A stretch of DNA of 64,000 nucleotides, taken from Uranotaenia lowii. Its lineage: Eukaryota; Arthropoda; Insecta; Diptera; Culicidae. Both the position numbers and the translations under genes were made by a program. Positions 20,253-33,019 of the stretch are shown here, piece by piece. Under the pieces are notes generated by a model. The model was not told the DNA's origin, ran no database searches, and saw only the letters and a program-made list of their open reading frames with translations. Positions within the stretch are counted from its first letter, which is position 1. Each line of letters begins with the position of its first letter. Location of the stretch: the NCBI RefSeq assembly GCF_029784155.1, contig NC_073691.1, positions 138,686,433-138,750,432 of the forward strand, written 5' to 3'.

Positions 20253-23200
20253 ATTTATCACAAAAGGTTCAATATTGAGAAAAGTCGGTCTCCCAAACTT
20301 AAGCAGCTGTAACTTGCGATTCACTGGACTAAATTATACCAAATAACTTTTGTTGATAAGTAACTCAACAAAAGTGTGGTTTTTAGTGTTATTTTCTAAT
20401 TGGCTATTTAGAAAATGTAAGGACAACTTTTTTTTTAAACTGTCACTAATTTCCCTGATATGCCTTAATTAATACGAGGAAATCGTTATAAATTTTTTAT
20501 TTTCATCAAATTCAGAGCTTCTAAATTCTTTATTTTGTTTTGAATTTTTATAAAATGACAAAATGGAAAAAGTTACATAGGAGGGTGAATATGGTTATAA
20601 CACTGAAATACTAGAAATATTTATTCTGCTGTCGTCATACATTTATTTTCTTTAATATGTAGCTTCTTTATTACCCATTTGCTCAAATTTAGAAGGAAAC
20701 AGTAAAAAAAATCATTAACTATAAACGTACGGAATTGTGTGATTTTCAATTTTCTTTATTTTTAGAAATTTCTACCATGTTTAATGGATTAACAGATCTC
20801 GGTCGTTCTAAGAAGTACAAAAGAACCTTTGGCCTTCAAGTGTTAAACTGCCTTTATTGTAAGAAATTTAAATTTTGGGCTAATTATCCATCGGAGTGAT
20901 CAGTTTTCCAGTAGGCGTTCACGAAACGTATGACTTCAATTGACCGTCTAACTTTATTATCTTTCTTTTTATCTTTTAGTCACCAATATTTCACTAAACA
21001 AATTCAATCGTTATAAACAACAAGTGTTGATGCCGCATTAAATTCATTTTTGATGAAGTTTTGAGCAGCGAAAAGCTTCCCATAAGAATTTTTTTTGTAT
21101 TTCATAATATTTTTTAAATCGATAAAAAATTATTAATTTAGCATCAGGAAAAATGATTCTAATAAAACTTTACTTTAAGAATAAAAAGCTTATACATATC
21201 TGAAATATAAATATAAATTTGAATTTAAAATTCTGTTTCTTTTTCTTTTGTTTACAACTGGCTCATTGAGAATTTGTAAACTTTATAAAGTCATATCAGA
21301 TGTCTAATGCTAACCTCATTTTAAAATCTAAAGTAGTGCTATTTTCACTTGCCTTTACATGGTGTTCTCTATAATTTTTTAAGAGCCAAAAAGGAACAAA
21401 AGGTATTTATAAAAGCTGTTTTTATATGAAGGAATTGGTGTTGGCGATAGAGCTTCAAATTCATCTCCAGAACCCAAAATCTGCATTCAAAACTATAACA
21501 CAAGGAAACAAAATTCACATTTTACAGGGTGCAAAGAATTTGAAAACTGATTTTGACTTAATTTCCAAATAACACTAAATGCAAATTTGTATTTTTTTTA
21601 TCAGTTCTTGTTTCCGGTAAAAATTTTGAAAATACAAGGTTTATTGAAAAAAATTGTGCACTTTTTAGCAAAAGTGTAAAATATCAAAAAGATAAAAATA
21701 AAAAGGTTTTGGCTGAATGATCAATTTCATGAAGACTGTGAGTAATTTACCATGAGAAATAATTATAGAAGTAAGTATGTTTCCCCATTTTGTAAAATAC
21801 GAAGATTATCTAGACGAAACTTGTATTGTTTTTTTTTGCGGGAACTTTTTGGCATTCTTCCTTTTAATCTGTATCGTTGAATGAATACAGGATAATGTAA
21901 AGATTTTACATTTTTTTGTTCATGTAGGTTAGTTACTTCATCAATTATCATTGATCGATTTCATTCTAAACTGCTTAGTTTTAAAATTACTAAATGCCAG
22001 AAAATAAGAAGGGAGAGAAAAAATCTGACAAAAAAATCGAGTTTGGGTCGCAAAAATCTTCCAAAATCAGTTTACCTCGGTTTTATTTTTTCTCTTGTTA
22101 ATTAAAATTATTCCCTTATCATTTCACGCAACAAGGCAATCTATCATACTAATAAGTCAGAAGATCTTTTAGTGATTTTAACCAACACTCCTGGATTTCA
22201 AGATCTACAGCAATTATGTCACCGATACTGCTTTCAGCTCATCTTTACATTAATATTGAAGTTTTAAGTTAAAATTTAACTAAAGGTTTGATATTCTGAA
22301 TCTGAAAGCTTGGCTATTTAAATTGTAAATGATTGAGACTCTTCACTAAAAAAAAGTATTAACTTTAAGAATCACCCCTTCACCTTATTTTTTTTAATTA
22401 TAATTCAAAATTATTTAAAAACATTAAGAATCATGTGTAGATACAAATGTACATGAACAATAAAAAAGACTAATTACTTTTTTTATAATTAATTTGTTGT
22501 AGTACGACTAAAATTGAAAATTTTGAATGATAACTTTAAATTCAAAAGCAAATGAAATTAAATAAGTTTCCAGAAGCTTCATATTCAGAAACTGATTTCG
22601 ATAATCGGATATTCTACATTTTATATTTAAAGTGTTGATTTTATATATTGTGTTTCCAAATTTGAAAATAATAATACTGAATTTCCAAATCACGATTCAG
22701 TCAAAGGTAATGAAGGTAATGAGGTAATGAAAAATTCAATGGTCGTTAGTTATGTTTGTTAATTAGTTTATCGGCTTATTCGGTGAAAAGTAAAATACTT
22801 CCGAAAAATTATAAAATATTAGAGCGCAAATATTTGGAAGCTCAGGAAAAAATTAAGATAGCTTGAAATTTTTTTTCTTCATTTTCATCTCTCAGCAACG
22901 TGCGAATTATAAAAAAAATATCAACATTTTTTTGCAGAGGATATTATAGATTCGCTGGTTGTTTTATAAAAGTATGTGTGAGTTGTGTAGAAGGATATTG
23001 AAATGAGTATAAAGAGAAACTTTGATAAAGTTTTCACTATTCATCTCTTGTTTCATCTTTTTTTAAACACACGTTGTTCAGTGAAATTTATGGGGGAAGG
23101 AGAAGCAGTGTGCAGCTTATATTGTAGGCTCATTTGCAACTGACCATTTCCCCCCCCCCCCCCCTCCCCCTCCTTTCGATCACTCAAATGATCGTTTTTC

Positions 23201-23486
23201 ACCAGATATTAACGTTCCTTTATATTGACTGATTTTTGAAAATTGGAAAATCACCCCCCCTCCAAGAGCCAACGCTAGGACCGCCCCTGCCATCGTAGTA
23301 GGCTGAAAATTTCATAAATTCTTCAAAACGGTCAACCTTTATTGGAAGTGAACAAAAACTTAAAAACCATTATTAACCAGCGTTAATTCTGCCCAAAAAA
23401 ATCTACTTTCGATTTTTTTTTTAAATTTTGTTTAGTCCATTTTGATTTTCTTTCTGGTCAAAGTGTATGTAAGTATTAGTGCACTG
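20253..23486. other. AT-rich stretch without recognised genes
   Basis: More than 3 kb of very AT-rich DNA with only short frames. It contains a C-rich run at 23150-23172 and another at 23255-23262. By my reading it is part of putative element M. No domain or paired repeat was found. Confidence 0.5.
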
Positions 23487-24239
23487 AACCCAAATTCACT
23501 CTTAAAATACACATGATTTTTCACTTAAAAACAAGGATCCAGTGATTTTCTTCCATTCAAGTGCGACATATACATTTCACTTGGCAGTCACTTAAATTTC
23601 AAGTGAATTCATCCACATTCACTTCAGTCGTCACTTGAATTTGAAGTGAGAAAAAATATTCACTTCCCCATCACGTGAATTTCAAGTGAATGTCGGGTTG
23701 TGATTGTGTTTATTTTCAGAGTTCAAAATGGCAAATTCCAAAGAGCAGCGTTTATAGCTTATGCTGGATTTGGATTTTCCCAATTCTTTAATAGGCGATT
23801 TTGGCGGTAGTTTGTGTTAAACGTGATGCAAGAAAAAGTTATTTAAAGGTGTTATCATGTTTCAGCTTGTGGGTTGGACTGGACAGATTTTCTGGTTTGC
23901 AGCAGGGAAGATTTAGAAGTCGCACTAGCCGCAGTAACCGATCTGCCTTGGGATTACGATGGAATTTTCCAATCAATAAATTTATGGCGAAAGCGCAATG
24001 TAAGTATTTGAAATCGAAGTGGTGTTCTATAAATGTTCTTTTATTTAAAAACGCGAGAGATAATTAACTAGAAACTTAGAAATTCAGATAAATTTCACTC
24101 GAACGTCATAGTGTAATTCACTTGACCGGTCACTTAAGTGAATTCACTTGACCCATCACTTAAAATTCAAATGAAATTACGTATGGCGAGAATTTACTAC
24201 AGATGTCACTTATTTTTTAAGTGAAAATTATTTTGGGTG
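23487..24239 (+). mobile_element. CAC-ended element B with palindrome-rich flanks and spliced cassette
   Basis: The ends are AACCCAAATTCACT at 23487 (first base probably mutated from C) and inverse CACCCAAAATAATTTTCACT at 24220-24239. The target duplication is TG (23485-23486, 24240-24241). The flanks (23500-23700, 24080-24230) are full of CACTTGAATTTCAAGTGAA-type palindromes. The centre is non-repetitive and carries an intron-bearing small gene. Confidence 0.65.
23728..24011 (+). pseudogene. Spliced small-gene cassette inside element B
   Basis: ATG at 23728 reads MANSKEQRL, one TAG, then LMLDLDFPNSLIGDFG. Donor GTAGTT at 23807 and acceptor TTTCAG ending at 23865 define a 59-bp intron. The joined frame continues ACGLDWTDFLVCSREDLEVA, then LAAVTDLPWDYDGIFQSINL and WRKRN, where a second consensus donor GTAAGT sits at 24000; otherwise TGA follows at 24009. 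The unspliced frame looks unlike protein, while the spliced frame is acidic and natural-looking. One nonsense codon in exon 1 suggests decay. The family is unknown. Confidence 0.5.
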
Positions 24240-24517
24240 TGTGTTTTCAGCCTTCGGCTGCTTTCGGATGTGTTCGGCTCCTAGGCGAGTATAAAATACA
24301 CAGTGACGCGTATTTGCAACACAGTTTTGTTCTGTGGTTTCGAATATGGTTCTGAAAAATCAAGTTTTTTAAGCAACTTAAGTAATAAAAAATCATAAGC
24401 TTTGTAGAAAACACTTTCCTTCAACAAGTACACTCGTTTTTTACACAAAATGTACGAAAAATACGTAGCAAATCAGTGATTTGCTTTAGTAGGGCATAAT
24501 AGAGCATGTTCCCCTTC

Positions 24518-24705
24518 GAATAAGGTGTCGGATAACGCCCAATTTGTGTGGTTTTCGTCGCTTTACAAAAAATTAAATTTTTGTATGAATATTGCATCCA
24601 TATCGGTTGGTAAATGCTGTTTTTTCAACTTTCATACGATTGTTCTATAATGTATGTGGAACTTATATCAAAACAGCATAAGAATATAGCTACAAAATTG
24701 TTTGA
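24518..24705 (+). repeat. Dispersed repeat R1, right half
   Basis: Matches 13608-13800 (CGAATAAGGTGTCG, then TTTTTTCAACTTTCATACGA). It is probably the right half of the R1 copy that begins at 15953. Confidence 0.7.
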
Positions 24706-26747
24706 TGGGTGGCTCAAACGACCTAATCGAAACAAACTCTAGAATTATTAAATTGATTGAAAACTCTTTTAAAAAACAAAATTTGTATTCCGCATAAATG
24801 TCCTGTATAGTGCTGTAGACTGAAATACAAGTACAAAGTCGTGTATCGTACAAAAGTGATATGATCTAATTGCATAAAAAAATACACATGAAACCTACCC
24901 TTGTCTTAAGAAAACACTGATTAATCAGTTACACTGCTTTTGAATTTAACCTCTCTGTCTGACTGTTTGAGGTCGTGTGGCAGGGGAAGAAAACGGTGAG
25001 AAAAATGGCCGCTACCCGAAATCTCGTGATAAATGACGCTCGAGTAACGAAGTTATTTGTTTATGACGGTAATATAAATGTTTGCATTTGCATTGTGCCA
25101 GAACAAAAGATGGTTTGGCTTTCAATCTTACTGAGCTCATTAAAGCAGACACGTGCCAGTCCTGTATTAATCTCTCTGAGGAAATCTTTCGTGACAAGTT
25201 TCGGAAAATGGCTACAAGTATAACCTGTTGAACGAATTTTAACAAGTTTAGTCACAACTGCACAAAACAGCTGAAATAATGGCATGTCTCACAATTCTCA
25301 TCTTAAAATATTATTGCACTCAGTTTACATTTCAATGGATAAAAAATAAATCGATATTCAAATTAAAACGAATTGGGAACAATACAATAATAACAGTCTT
25401 AAATCTCATCCAAAACGGCACGGAAAAAGATGAGTCAAGTCCTGTCAAAATTATGATCCCTTGCCTGATAAATACAAATTCAATTATTATCACAACGCAA
25501 TCATGGAGGCTTGTCACTGTCTGAAAAGCTGGAATTAACTCTTCAATAGTCAGGGATTCTGTTATGCACAAACTTTTGAACAAATTAAAACAACCCCAGT
25601 AGGCCGTTGTACAGATTCATTTAAATCATCATCGTCTACATGAATTCCGCGCAAGGGAAAATTTTCCAACATCCATCGGATATTGAAAGGTTCAACCGTT
25701 CGCCTGAGCAACTTGAGAAAAGTTATTCCAAACAAGCTTCAAACTCCACTCCCGCGAATAAACGCCACTGTCCGGAATATTAAATGAGAATCAAAAGGAG
25801 GAAAACGTTGCCCGACTTTAACTTGTATGGGCAAAGTTTCCGCGTGAATTTTATGCTTCCTTTCTAATGATGCGGCCTTTTTTCTATTAATGGGGAAAAA
25901 ATCACTGAGAAGCAGAAGCCGATGTAATTTGACAACGATTTTCTTTGCTTATTATTTATTATTTGGGTTTTTGGGTTGATATTTATTTTATTGAAATAAG
26001 TAGTTTATCACACAGTTTTTAAGTGTATGTTCGTTAACAACTTTTATGGATTGCACATCTACATATATTTCTTTCTCATTTTAATGATTGATTATTTAAG
26101 ATTTATCTTTCATTCCACAGGAACAAACAATATCCAGTGAAAAGTATTTCGCAAAGTACGGACATCGCAAATATTGACTTGGAGCAAAACAAGAATGACA
26201 ACAATATAACAAAAAGTATTTTTCTTCTAATCAAAAATTAATCAGCCATGAATTGCTGGTAACGTAATTGGTGATAATGGTGGAGGGGAAGGTAAGTTTT
26301 ATCAGCACTGAACAAAGATATTTATTCGATAAAAAACAATACAAATACCTATCACACAAAAAACTATTTTTAGCTGTAATAATATTCATAGAGGAAAGCA
26401 AAGAGAAATCCAAGCAAAACCACATGTATATCGCTTTGAACGACCATTGTCTTAATTTATTTTAGCAGATAGAAATAAAAAAGGTCTCTTGCTGCAAATT
26501 TAAATTTTTCTTAAATTTTCAGGGCTCGACTTTAACACGAGAATAGAATGAATATTTAGAATGTGAAATCATTAAAAAAAACTTAGTCCTAGGTATTATC
26601 AGATTTCGGCTTCATTTAAGCCAGGGATGAGCAACACACGCCACAATATTCTTTTAATTTTCTACTTTCTACATTTAAATTCACGTTTGCCTATTTCAAA
26701 CCTTTTCTGTTTTAATAAATGTTTCTCACAGGGTTTTTATTTTCAAT
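24706..26747. other. Non-repetitive stretch without recognised genes
   Basis: Less AT-rich than its neighbours in 24960-25900, with no supported gene. A 65-codon frame at 26268-26465 weakly resembles a FLYWCH-type zinc-finger remnant (see findings). The rest shows nothing I can name. Confidence 0.45.
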
Positions 26748-26749
26748 TA

Positions 26750-27662
26750 CCGTAAAACGGGGTAATTTTGACCAACAATAAATTTTTACACATTATCATC
26801 AATTGCTCAGTCTATAGTTTGAATTTTTGAACACTGTTCCCTCCGTTTGAAAGCCTATTAATGAATTATCAAATAGATCAATTTTGGTTTGTATTTGAAA
26901 TATTTTCCTGTTAGTTAAAATGTAATTTCAAAATCTTAAATATCTATTTTTCCAAGGCTTGCAAACATACAGCTCTCCTGATGAAACCAAAAAGCATTTA
27001 GAAGCAAACAGGTTGTTGAATGTGAAAAAACTACTTTTTTCTTTGTATATGTAAAGTTATAGTCCAATTTTTATAGTCGTTTACTGATAATTTTTTTATA
27101 TTTAAAAAATAAAGCCAGTTTCCAAGAGTGAGCCCGTATTGGACAAATGGACAGGAACCCTATCAAATGGTTATTTTGAAGAAAAATTGAAAAAGAAAAT
27201 AGTGGGAGGGCGAAAAGAATGTGTGAAGATAAAATTTCATTTGTATTTTGTATCTCAACTTATTTAGCAATTAATTAAATTTTTGCCTCTAAATGTATGC
27301 ATCATAAAAGTACGTTTTTCGATTATAAATGGTTTTAAAAGAAAACCTTAACAAGCACGGTAAAATTCATAAATTGGCATCTTTAAATAAAAAGAAGGTG
27401 TTTGCTTTATGATCAAGAAAACACGTTAAAACCGTAAAAATAGAGACTAATCAATAATACTCCAAAGCATCAAATTCTAAACAGAGACGAAATCGATTTT
27501 TAAATCAAATTTGAAGTAGTCCAATAAATTTCTGCAACCATATTTTACGTTCATAGGAGCCCAATACTGGTTTTAAAAATATGAAACATGCCTCATTCCC
27601 CTTTACAAAAAAAATAATCGAAAAACATTGAAAAAAGTGATCAATATTACCCCGGATTATGG
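26750..27662. mobile_element. MITE with CCGTAAAACGGGGTAA-type TIRs
   Basis: The left end CCGTAAAACGGGGTAATTTT (26750) and the inverse of the right end, CCATAATCCGGGGTAATATT, match at most positions over 25 bases. TA flanks both ends (26748-26749, 27663-27664). The interior is AT-rich and non-coding, so the element is non-autonomous, probably Tc1/mariner-mobilised. Confidence 0.75.
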
Positions 27663-27664
27663 TA

Positions 27665-28478
27665 CTCTGACCAAATTTGAGCTTATTTGAGTAAGTTTCC
27701 AGCGCGCGCGAGGAGATTTTGTGTAAAAATTGACAACCAAATTTCTTTTTATCAATATGACTACCATGGGGGTTAAAATCTTGTTTAGAATCCAAAAAAA
27801 ATCCGGTTGTTTCATGAAAAAAAACACAGTAAATTTTTGCCTCGATTTCCAGAAAAAAAATACTGAAAACGTTCAGAAATTCAAATTTTGGAATCGGAAT
27901 CGGAAATCAGCAATCGGTTTTCTTATTGCTGGATTTTGCAGCATTCGGTAGTGTTCTTGTCATTTTGCTGAAAAATCAGCAATCAGTTTTCAAATTTCTG
28001 GAGAATTGCTGAAGTTTGCAGGAAAATCAGCATTAGAGTTGTCAAATTGGAGTCTGTCTTTAGTCGTACGCTGAAGCAAGGTGAGACATTAGGTGGTATG
28101 AATAAGTAAAAAGGAATTATGTACTTAGCTCGAACTTAAGAATGGCAGAATTTTAAGGCATTTGCTTAACAAGGTGTGAAAAATCACAACGTTGAGGCGC
28201 ATCACAGAATCTGTGTCACAGAATACAGAATTTTGAAATATTCACAGATTTCACAGAATTTTTGTGGCCAATATTAAATTAAGATTTCTTTTTTTGAATA
28301 AGAAAAGTATGATAAAATTTGTAATGTTGATTGAATTTTCCCAACAAAATGTAAAAAAGACCCAATTTATCATGAATCTTCAACGAAAACACAGAATGGC
28401 TGAATCGGGAGTTTCTCATATCGTTACACCTTCTATATATACACACCTTGGTATTCATGTCATAATTCAAGGCGTTTC
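27665..28478. other. No recognised gene
   Basis: Contains short runs of related words (AATCAGCAAT at 27905, 27973 and nearby; CACAGAAT at 28202-28260) that suggest degraded simple repeats. Nothing else is supported. Confidence 0.4.
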
Positions 28479-28479
28479 A

Positions 28480-28640
28480 TTAACACTTTCTTATTTTCGG
28501 AACATTAACCTAAAAAACGACCGTACTCGTCGGCCGGCTACCCGATTTTTGCACTGAAGTTTTTGGAGGTTAATTTTTCCGCTCTCGTCCGTACACGCCA
28601 GTAAATGTGCGTGAGAAATATCAAAAACAATTCTATAAGA
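28480..28640 (+). repeat. Dispersed repeat R3, copy 1
   Basis: Matches the reverse complement of 41275-41430 over about 150 bases (GAACATTAACCTAAAAAACG, then GAGGTTAATT). It contains an internal inverted pair (ATTAACCT and AGGTTAAT). Confidence 0.65.
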
Positions 28641-28769
28641 TGTTTTTTACTATTATACACACTATTATCTGTAACAAAGATTCTTTATAACCGAAATTGC
28701 TTACAGAAAACGTTCAACTTTGATCATCAGCGAAAGACAAATCTTATTAACATGAATTTTAATCTAGAG

Positions 28770-29320
28770 TGAACAAATCATTCCTCCGAAAGTTTGAACA
28801 TCTAAAGCTCCAGTTCAAGCTGGAATATTTTTATTACCAAAGTTGGTGGTTGCCTCTTGCTCTTCAGCTTACTTTGAAGAACAACAATTTGCTTGCAAAC
28901 AAGATTCCTAAATTGCTTTTTTCCCATCGTCCATCATCCAGCCAACCAAATCCAATTAGTATTGCTTAATTTTACCACCAATTAATCACCGTTGTTGAGG
29001 CGCAAAGTGCTGTCCTTTGCTTCCAACCCAACCCTGGCGCCGTGCTGCTTCTTCCAAGAAAGGCAAGGAAGCTGTTCCGCAAGGCGGCAGCTTTCCACAA
29101 CCCTTCATCCAGTAATCCGTCAAGGAAATCTCTCGGTCGTCTTACACCGAACACTACCGACGATTGCTTTTTGATGATATTTAATTGGCTTACAACTCAA
29201 TCGCCAATCTATTACCGTCTCATTTCGTAAGGATTGGATCTGTCGGCATTCTGTGAAACAATCGTAGCCCAGAGCATTCTATATCTATAATTGCAAAATA
29301 AATATAGTCGTGTAATGTAC
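28770..29320. other. GC-richer patch of unknown nature
   Basis: 28980-29160 is distinctly GC-richer than its surroundings, with ~60-codon frames open on both strands, and AATAAA follows at about 29298. It may be a captured exon or old gene end. No family is recognised, so no CDS is called. Confidence 0.3.
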
Positions 29321-30100
29321 GGCTTTGAGGGTAAGTCATGTGTTAACATTAAAACTTGTTCATTTGTAAATCGATCACACTGCATTGTGTATGAGTATCA
29401 GCATTCCTATTGATCGATCACCATTGGAATCATTAGAAAGTAGCTTCGGAAGGAGAGGCGCCTGGTGTCCTTATTTATCAGGATTTATCCTGATTTTTTA
29501 GAAACCGTCCTGGTTTTCCAAAAATTCTCGAACTGTCCTAATAATTGAAAAAATTGAAATTTATTATAAAATAATCAGGACATTTTATTTTATTCAAAAC
29601 TGATTTTATTCAGAACATCTCAATTTTAATTGAACATGTAATCAAACTATGAGATCTCTGAAGATATCTGTAATAAAATAGTTAAGCGATTGTAATCTTC
29701 GCAAGTCAGCTGAGAAGCTGCTAATATCTGTTGCATAAGTTAAGGCGTTTAAAGAACCTGTGTTTCACCTTAATTTACGCAATCTAAACAGAGCTGCATA
29801 TTATTTTCATGAATTCAAAGGGGTTCTGAAACATCCTGATTGTTATTCCGCAGGTCCAGATTTTTGACAAAAGCACTTGGCACCCCTGCTGATCAGGTCC
29901 CTACCTCCACGATTTGCTCGAGAGAATAACAGCCCGATTATCTTGATACTCTTTTTCTAAGCCGATGTCCGTGAGTTCGAGCCCAATAGTAAACATCGAT
30001 AACAAGCTTTGGAAGCATTGGGAGAAATATTCCACATTTTCAAGTAATTCAAAAAGGAATTTAAATTTTGTTGCGATCTTCTCTGTGGATCTTTTACGTA
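29321..30100. other. No recognised gene; SINE-like fragment at 29965-30003
   Basis: GATGTCCGTGAGTTCGAGCC (starting about 29964) and the following AATAGTAAACATCGA match the box-B half of the SINE at 47585-47778. The box-A half is missing. Otherwise AT-rich, with no gene supported. Confidence 0.5.
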
Positions 30101-31107
30101 CCACCCGTAAATTTCGACCTTTGGCTGAAGGAAAGTATCATCAGCAAATAATCTTCTAACTTTTCCTCCTGGTATATCAGGAAGATCAGAAGTAAAAATA
30201 TTCTATAAAATTGGCACAAGAATACTGCCCTGAGGCACCAGCTCTAATGCGTGTCCTTTCAGAGCATGAATTGTGATAGCTTACTTGCAAAGTTCGGCTA
30301 GTCAAGTAATTTTGAATAATTTTAGTGAGATATACAGGAAAATCAAATCGAGCTAATTTAGCTACAAAACCTTTGTGCTAAACACTGTCAAATGCTTTTT
30401 CAATATTTTGAAGAGCAACACCAGTTGAATAACCTTCAGATTTACTAGCGTTAATCATATTGGTTATACTCAAAAGTTGATATGTAGTATGATATGTTCA
30501 TGACGAAAACCAAATTATTCATAAGGGAAAATAGAATTCTGATTAATGTGAATCATCATTCTATTCAAAATAACTCTCTCAAATAGTTTACTTAAAGAAG
30601 GAAGCAAACTAATTGGTTGCGATAACTTGAAGGCTGTAAAGCACTTTTTCCAAGTTTCAAAATTAAAGTTACTAGCATTTTTCCATTTATTGGGAAAATA
30701 AGCCAAGTGAAAACATTTATTTAAGATTTTAACTAAAAAGTGCTTTCAGGTATCTGTTTAATAAGAATATAGAAAATCCCATCTTCCCCCGGAGCTTGCA
30801 TATTTTTTATTTTTTTGAAAACCAATTTAAGTTTATCAATATTTGTCTCACAAGAACTTTCAAATACATTTTGCTTAGAAAGAATATCATCAAATTTTAG
30901 GGAATTTTAGCATCAATTGGACTTACAACGTTTAAATTAAAATCATGAACAGCTTGAGCTTTTTCTACATTAGTAAAAAGAAGTTTATCTTCATCTTTCA
31001 AAGTAGGAATTGGCTTCTAGGGCTTTTACAGAATTTTAGTTAATTTCCAAAATGGCTTTAAGTAGGGTTTCATGTCCCCTACTGCTTTTACAAAATTTTC
31101 GTTATAA

Positions 31108-31868
31108 ATAAAATTTAAATGACACACACAGGAGTATGTAGAAGAAAAAGTTAGCCAAAATATTTTTGGAGGTTTGAAGTCAATAAAGGCGTTTATTTTG
31201 ACTCATCAAACGTTTTTAAGATCATCTAATATATTTTTACCGTTTTCATAATTTTAATCAATTTTTTTTAGGATTTTTTTAACATATGTATGACATGATA
31301 GATAATCCAGGTTAAAACTTTATAAAAAAATATATTTTTATTTGTTTTTAAAAAAGACCTGTTTGTGGAAAAAAACTATCAATATTTTTAAACTTTAAAC
31401 TTAAAAATATCGTTTGTGCGATTTTTTTTTTTGCACATGATTTTTGAAGTTATCAATTTTCAAATAATATCAAACATTTAGCCGGCACTAGCTGGGAACA
31501 TCAACAAAAATTCTAATCTGTAAAAAAACAACGATTAAGACAAAACATAAGTATAAGAATTTTCAATGCATTGGATATTGTCTCTATAATCATCGATTTT
31601 TATCTTTTCTACTTAAAATATTTGACATCCTTCTATTGAGGTTCTCCATTTCAAATTTTCATTTTAAGTCGCTTAAAAAAGTTTTATTCATAGATTTGAC
31701 TTAGTCGCGCTGATTCAACGATTTGTAGAAAAATTCTATCTCATAAAAATACTAAAGTTTGTACAACTGCTACAGCTTATGAACAAATCAGTTGCAAAAA
31801 AAACCGGTACATGGTGCAAAATTTATTCAAGAATCAAATAAACATTGACATAAAAGTAACCAATGAAA
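31108..31868. other. Probable unidentified insertion in the LINE
   Basis: LINE-like text stops near 31060-31110 and resumes near 31870. The word AAATTTAAAT occurs at both edges (about 31107 and 31866) and could be a target duplication, but AT-richness makes chance likely. The interior has no features I can name. Confidence 0.35.
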
Positions 31869-32601
31869 TTTAAATTATAAGTTCTGGCCAGGTTTTTGGG
31901 TGAAATACTCCTGTGTGCGAAGATTGATCTCTTTATGAAGGTCGCAATAAACAAATTTTAAATAAGGATCTCTAGTACGTTGAAATTGACGCCGAGGAAT
32001 GTTTTTCAGTCGTATCCAAAACTGAAGATCATCATCGATCAAAGGTTGAATAAATTTATGTATAACTTTAAGTATTGAAGCGGCTTTAGCATTTTCTATT
32101 GAAGTTGTCAAATTTTCTACAGCCAAATCAATATCTTCTATTGAATTCAGTGCAACGTTTACATCTAAATTAAGTTCAATAAAATTCCTATATCGCTCCC
32201 AGTCAGCTTTTTGAAAGTTAAAAGTTTATTTGAAAGGGTTTTCAATGGGACTTTGGGATAAAGAGAAAGTTACTGGAAGGTAGTCGGAATCGAGGTCTGC
32301 ATGAGTAACTAATTGACTAAAATGCTCGCCTAAATCCGTTAGAACCAAATCAATTGTAGATTGTAGATTAGATCAATTGTTAGAACCAAATCAATTGTAG
32401 GGATTTCTAATTGCAGAGAAACAAGTATGCGCATTAGGATACTCAACAGTATAATAACCTGCAGAGCAGTCATTAAAAAAATATTCCCATTAAAATTTGA
32501 AGAAATATTATTATTAAGATCGGTATTTTGCATTAAAGTCACCAATAATAAAAAAAAAATTATTTTTTTTCTGGTGAGTTTTTGTAAATCTCCCTTCAAA
32601 A

Positions 32602-32676
32602 AAAAAATTTTTTTTTTTTTTTGTCTTTATTTGAGAGGTTTTCAGCCGCAGGCTGGTTCGCCTCTGTATTCAAAAA
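32602..32676 (-). mobile_element. 5'-truncated LINE tail with poly(A)
   Basis: On the - strand it reads GGCGAACCAGCCTGCGGCTG, AAAACCTCTCAAATAAAGAC, then a poly(A) run. This is a typical LINE 3' end with AATAAA. CAAAAAA(A)TTT-type words at both edges may be the target duplication. It interrupts the endonuclease of the older LINE. Confidence 0.6.
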
Positions 32677-33019
32677 ATTTGTCTGTGGCAACAATTATAA
32701 TTTTCCCATGCACGCTCGTTTTTTTGAACCATTTATGGTTCTTAAATAACCATTTTATGGTTCTTGCTTCAAAACCTCCAATTTGGTTATTTTTTAACAA
32801 TTTTTCTAGAAATAATTCAACCATTTTGGTAGTTCTCGAGCATAAACCACAAAATGGTTGAAAAATTAGTATTTCTTCACCGCCATTTTGAAACTGGTAG
32901 ATTGCATGCGTGCAGCTGAAGGCAAACAAACATAATCTATGTTTTCTGCGTGATTAAAACCTAATTTAATCGTAATTTGTGCGGATCTGTTGCTGTTTTC
33001 GGTGAACAAACGGAAAATA

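Larger units (their letters stand above)
16254..24515. mobile_element. Putative large TIR element M (TA site), later interrupted
   Basis: The left end GGGGAAAAGTTCATATAACG follows TA (16252-16253). The right end read inward is GGGGAACATGCTCTATTATG, next to TT (24516-24517), a possible mutated TA. The R1 halves on both sides fit an empty site ATAGG-TA-CGAATAAGG as seen in copy 1. M would be about 8.3 kb, of which RTE (16826-20241) and element B (23487-24239) are later insertions. No transposase is seen, and the TIRs are only moderately similar. Confidence 0.45.

Noticed and set aside
28972..29174. Overlapping 60-codon frames on both strands
   Set aside because: The patch is GC-richer, but neither frame shows a domain, and frames on both strands suggest composition rather than coding.
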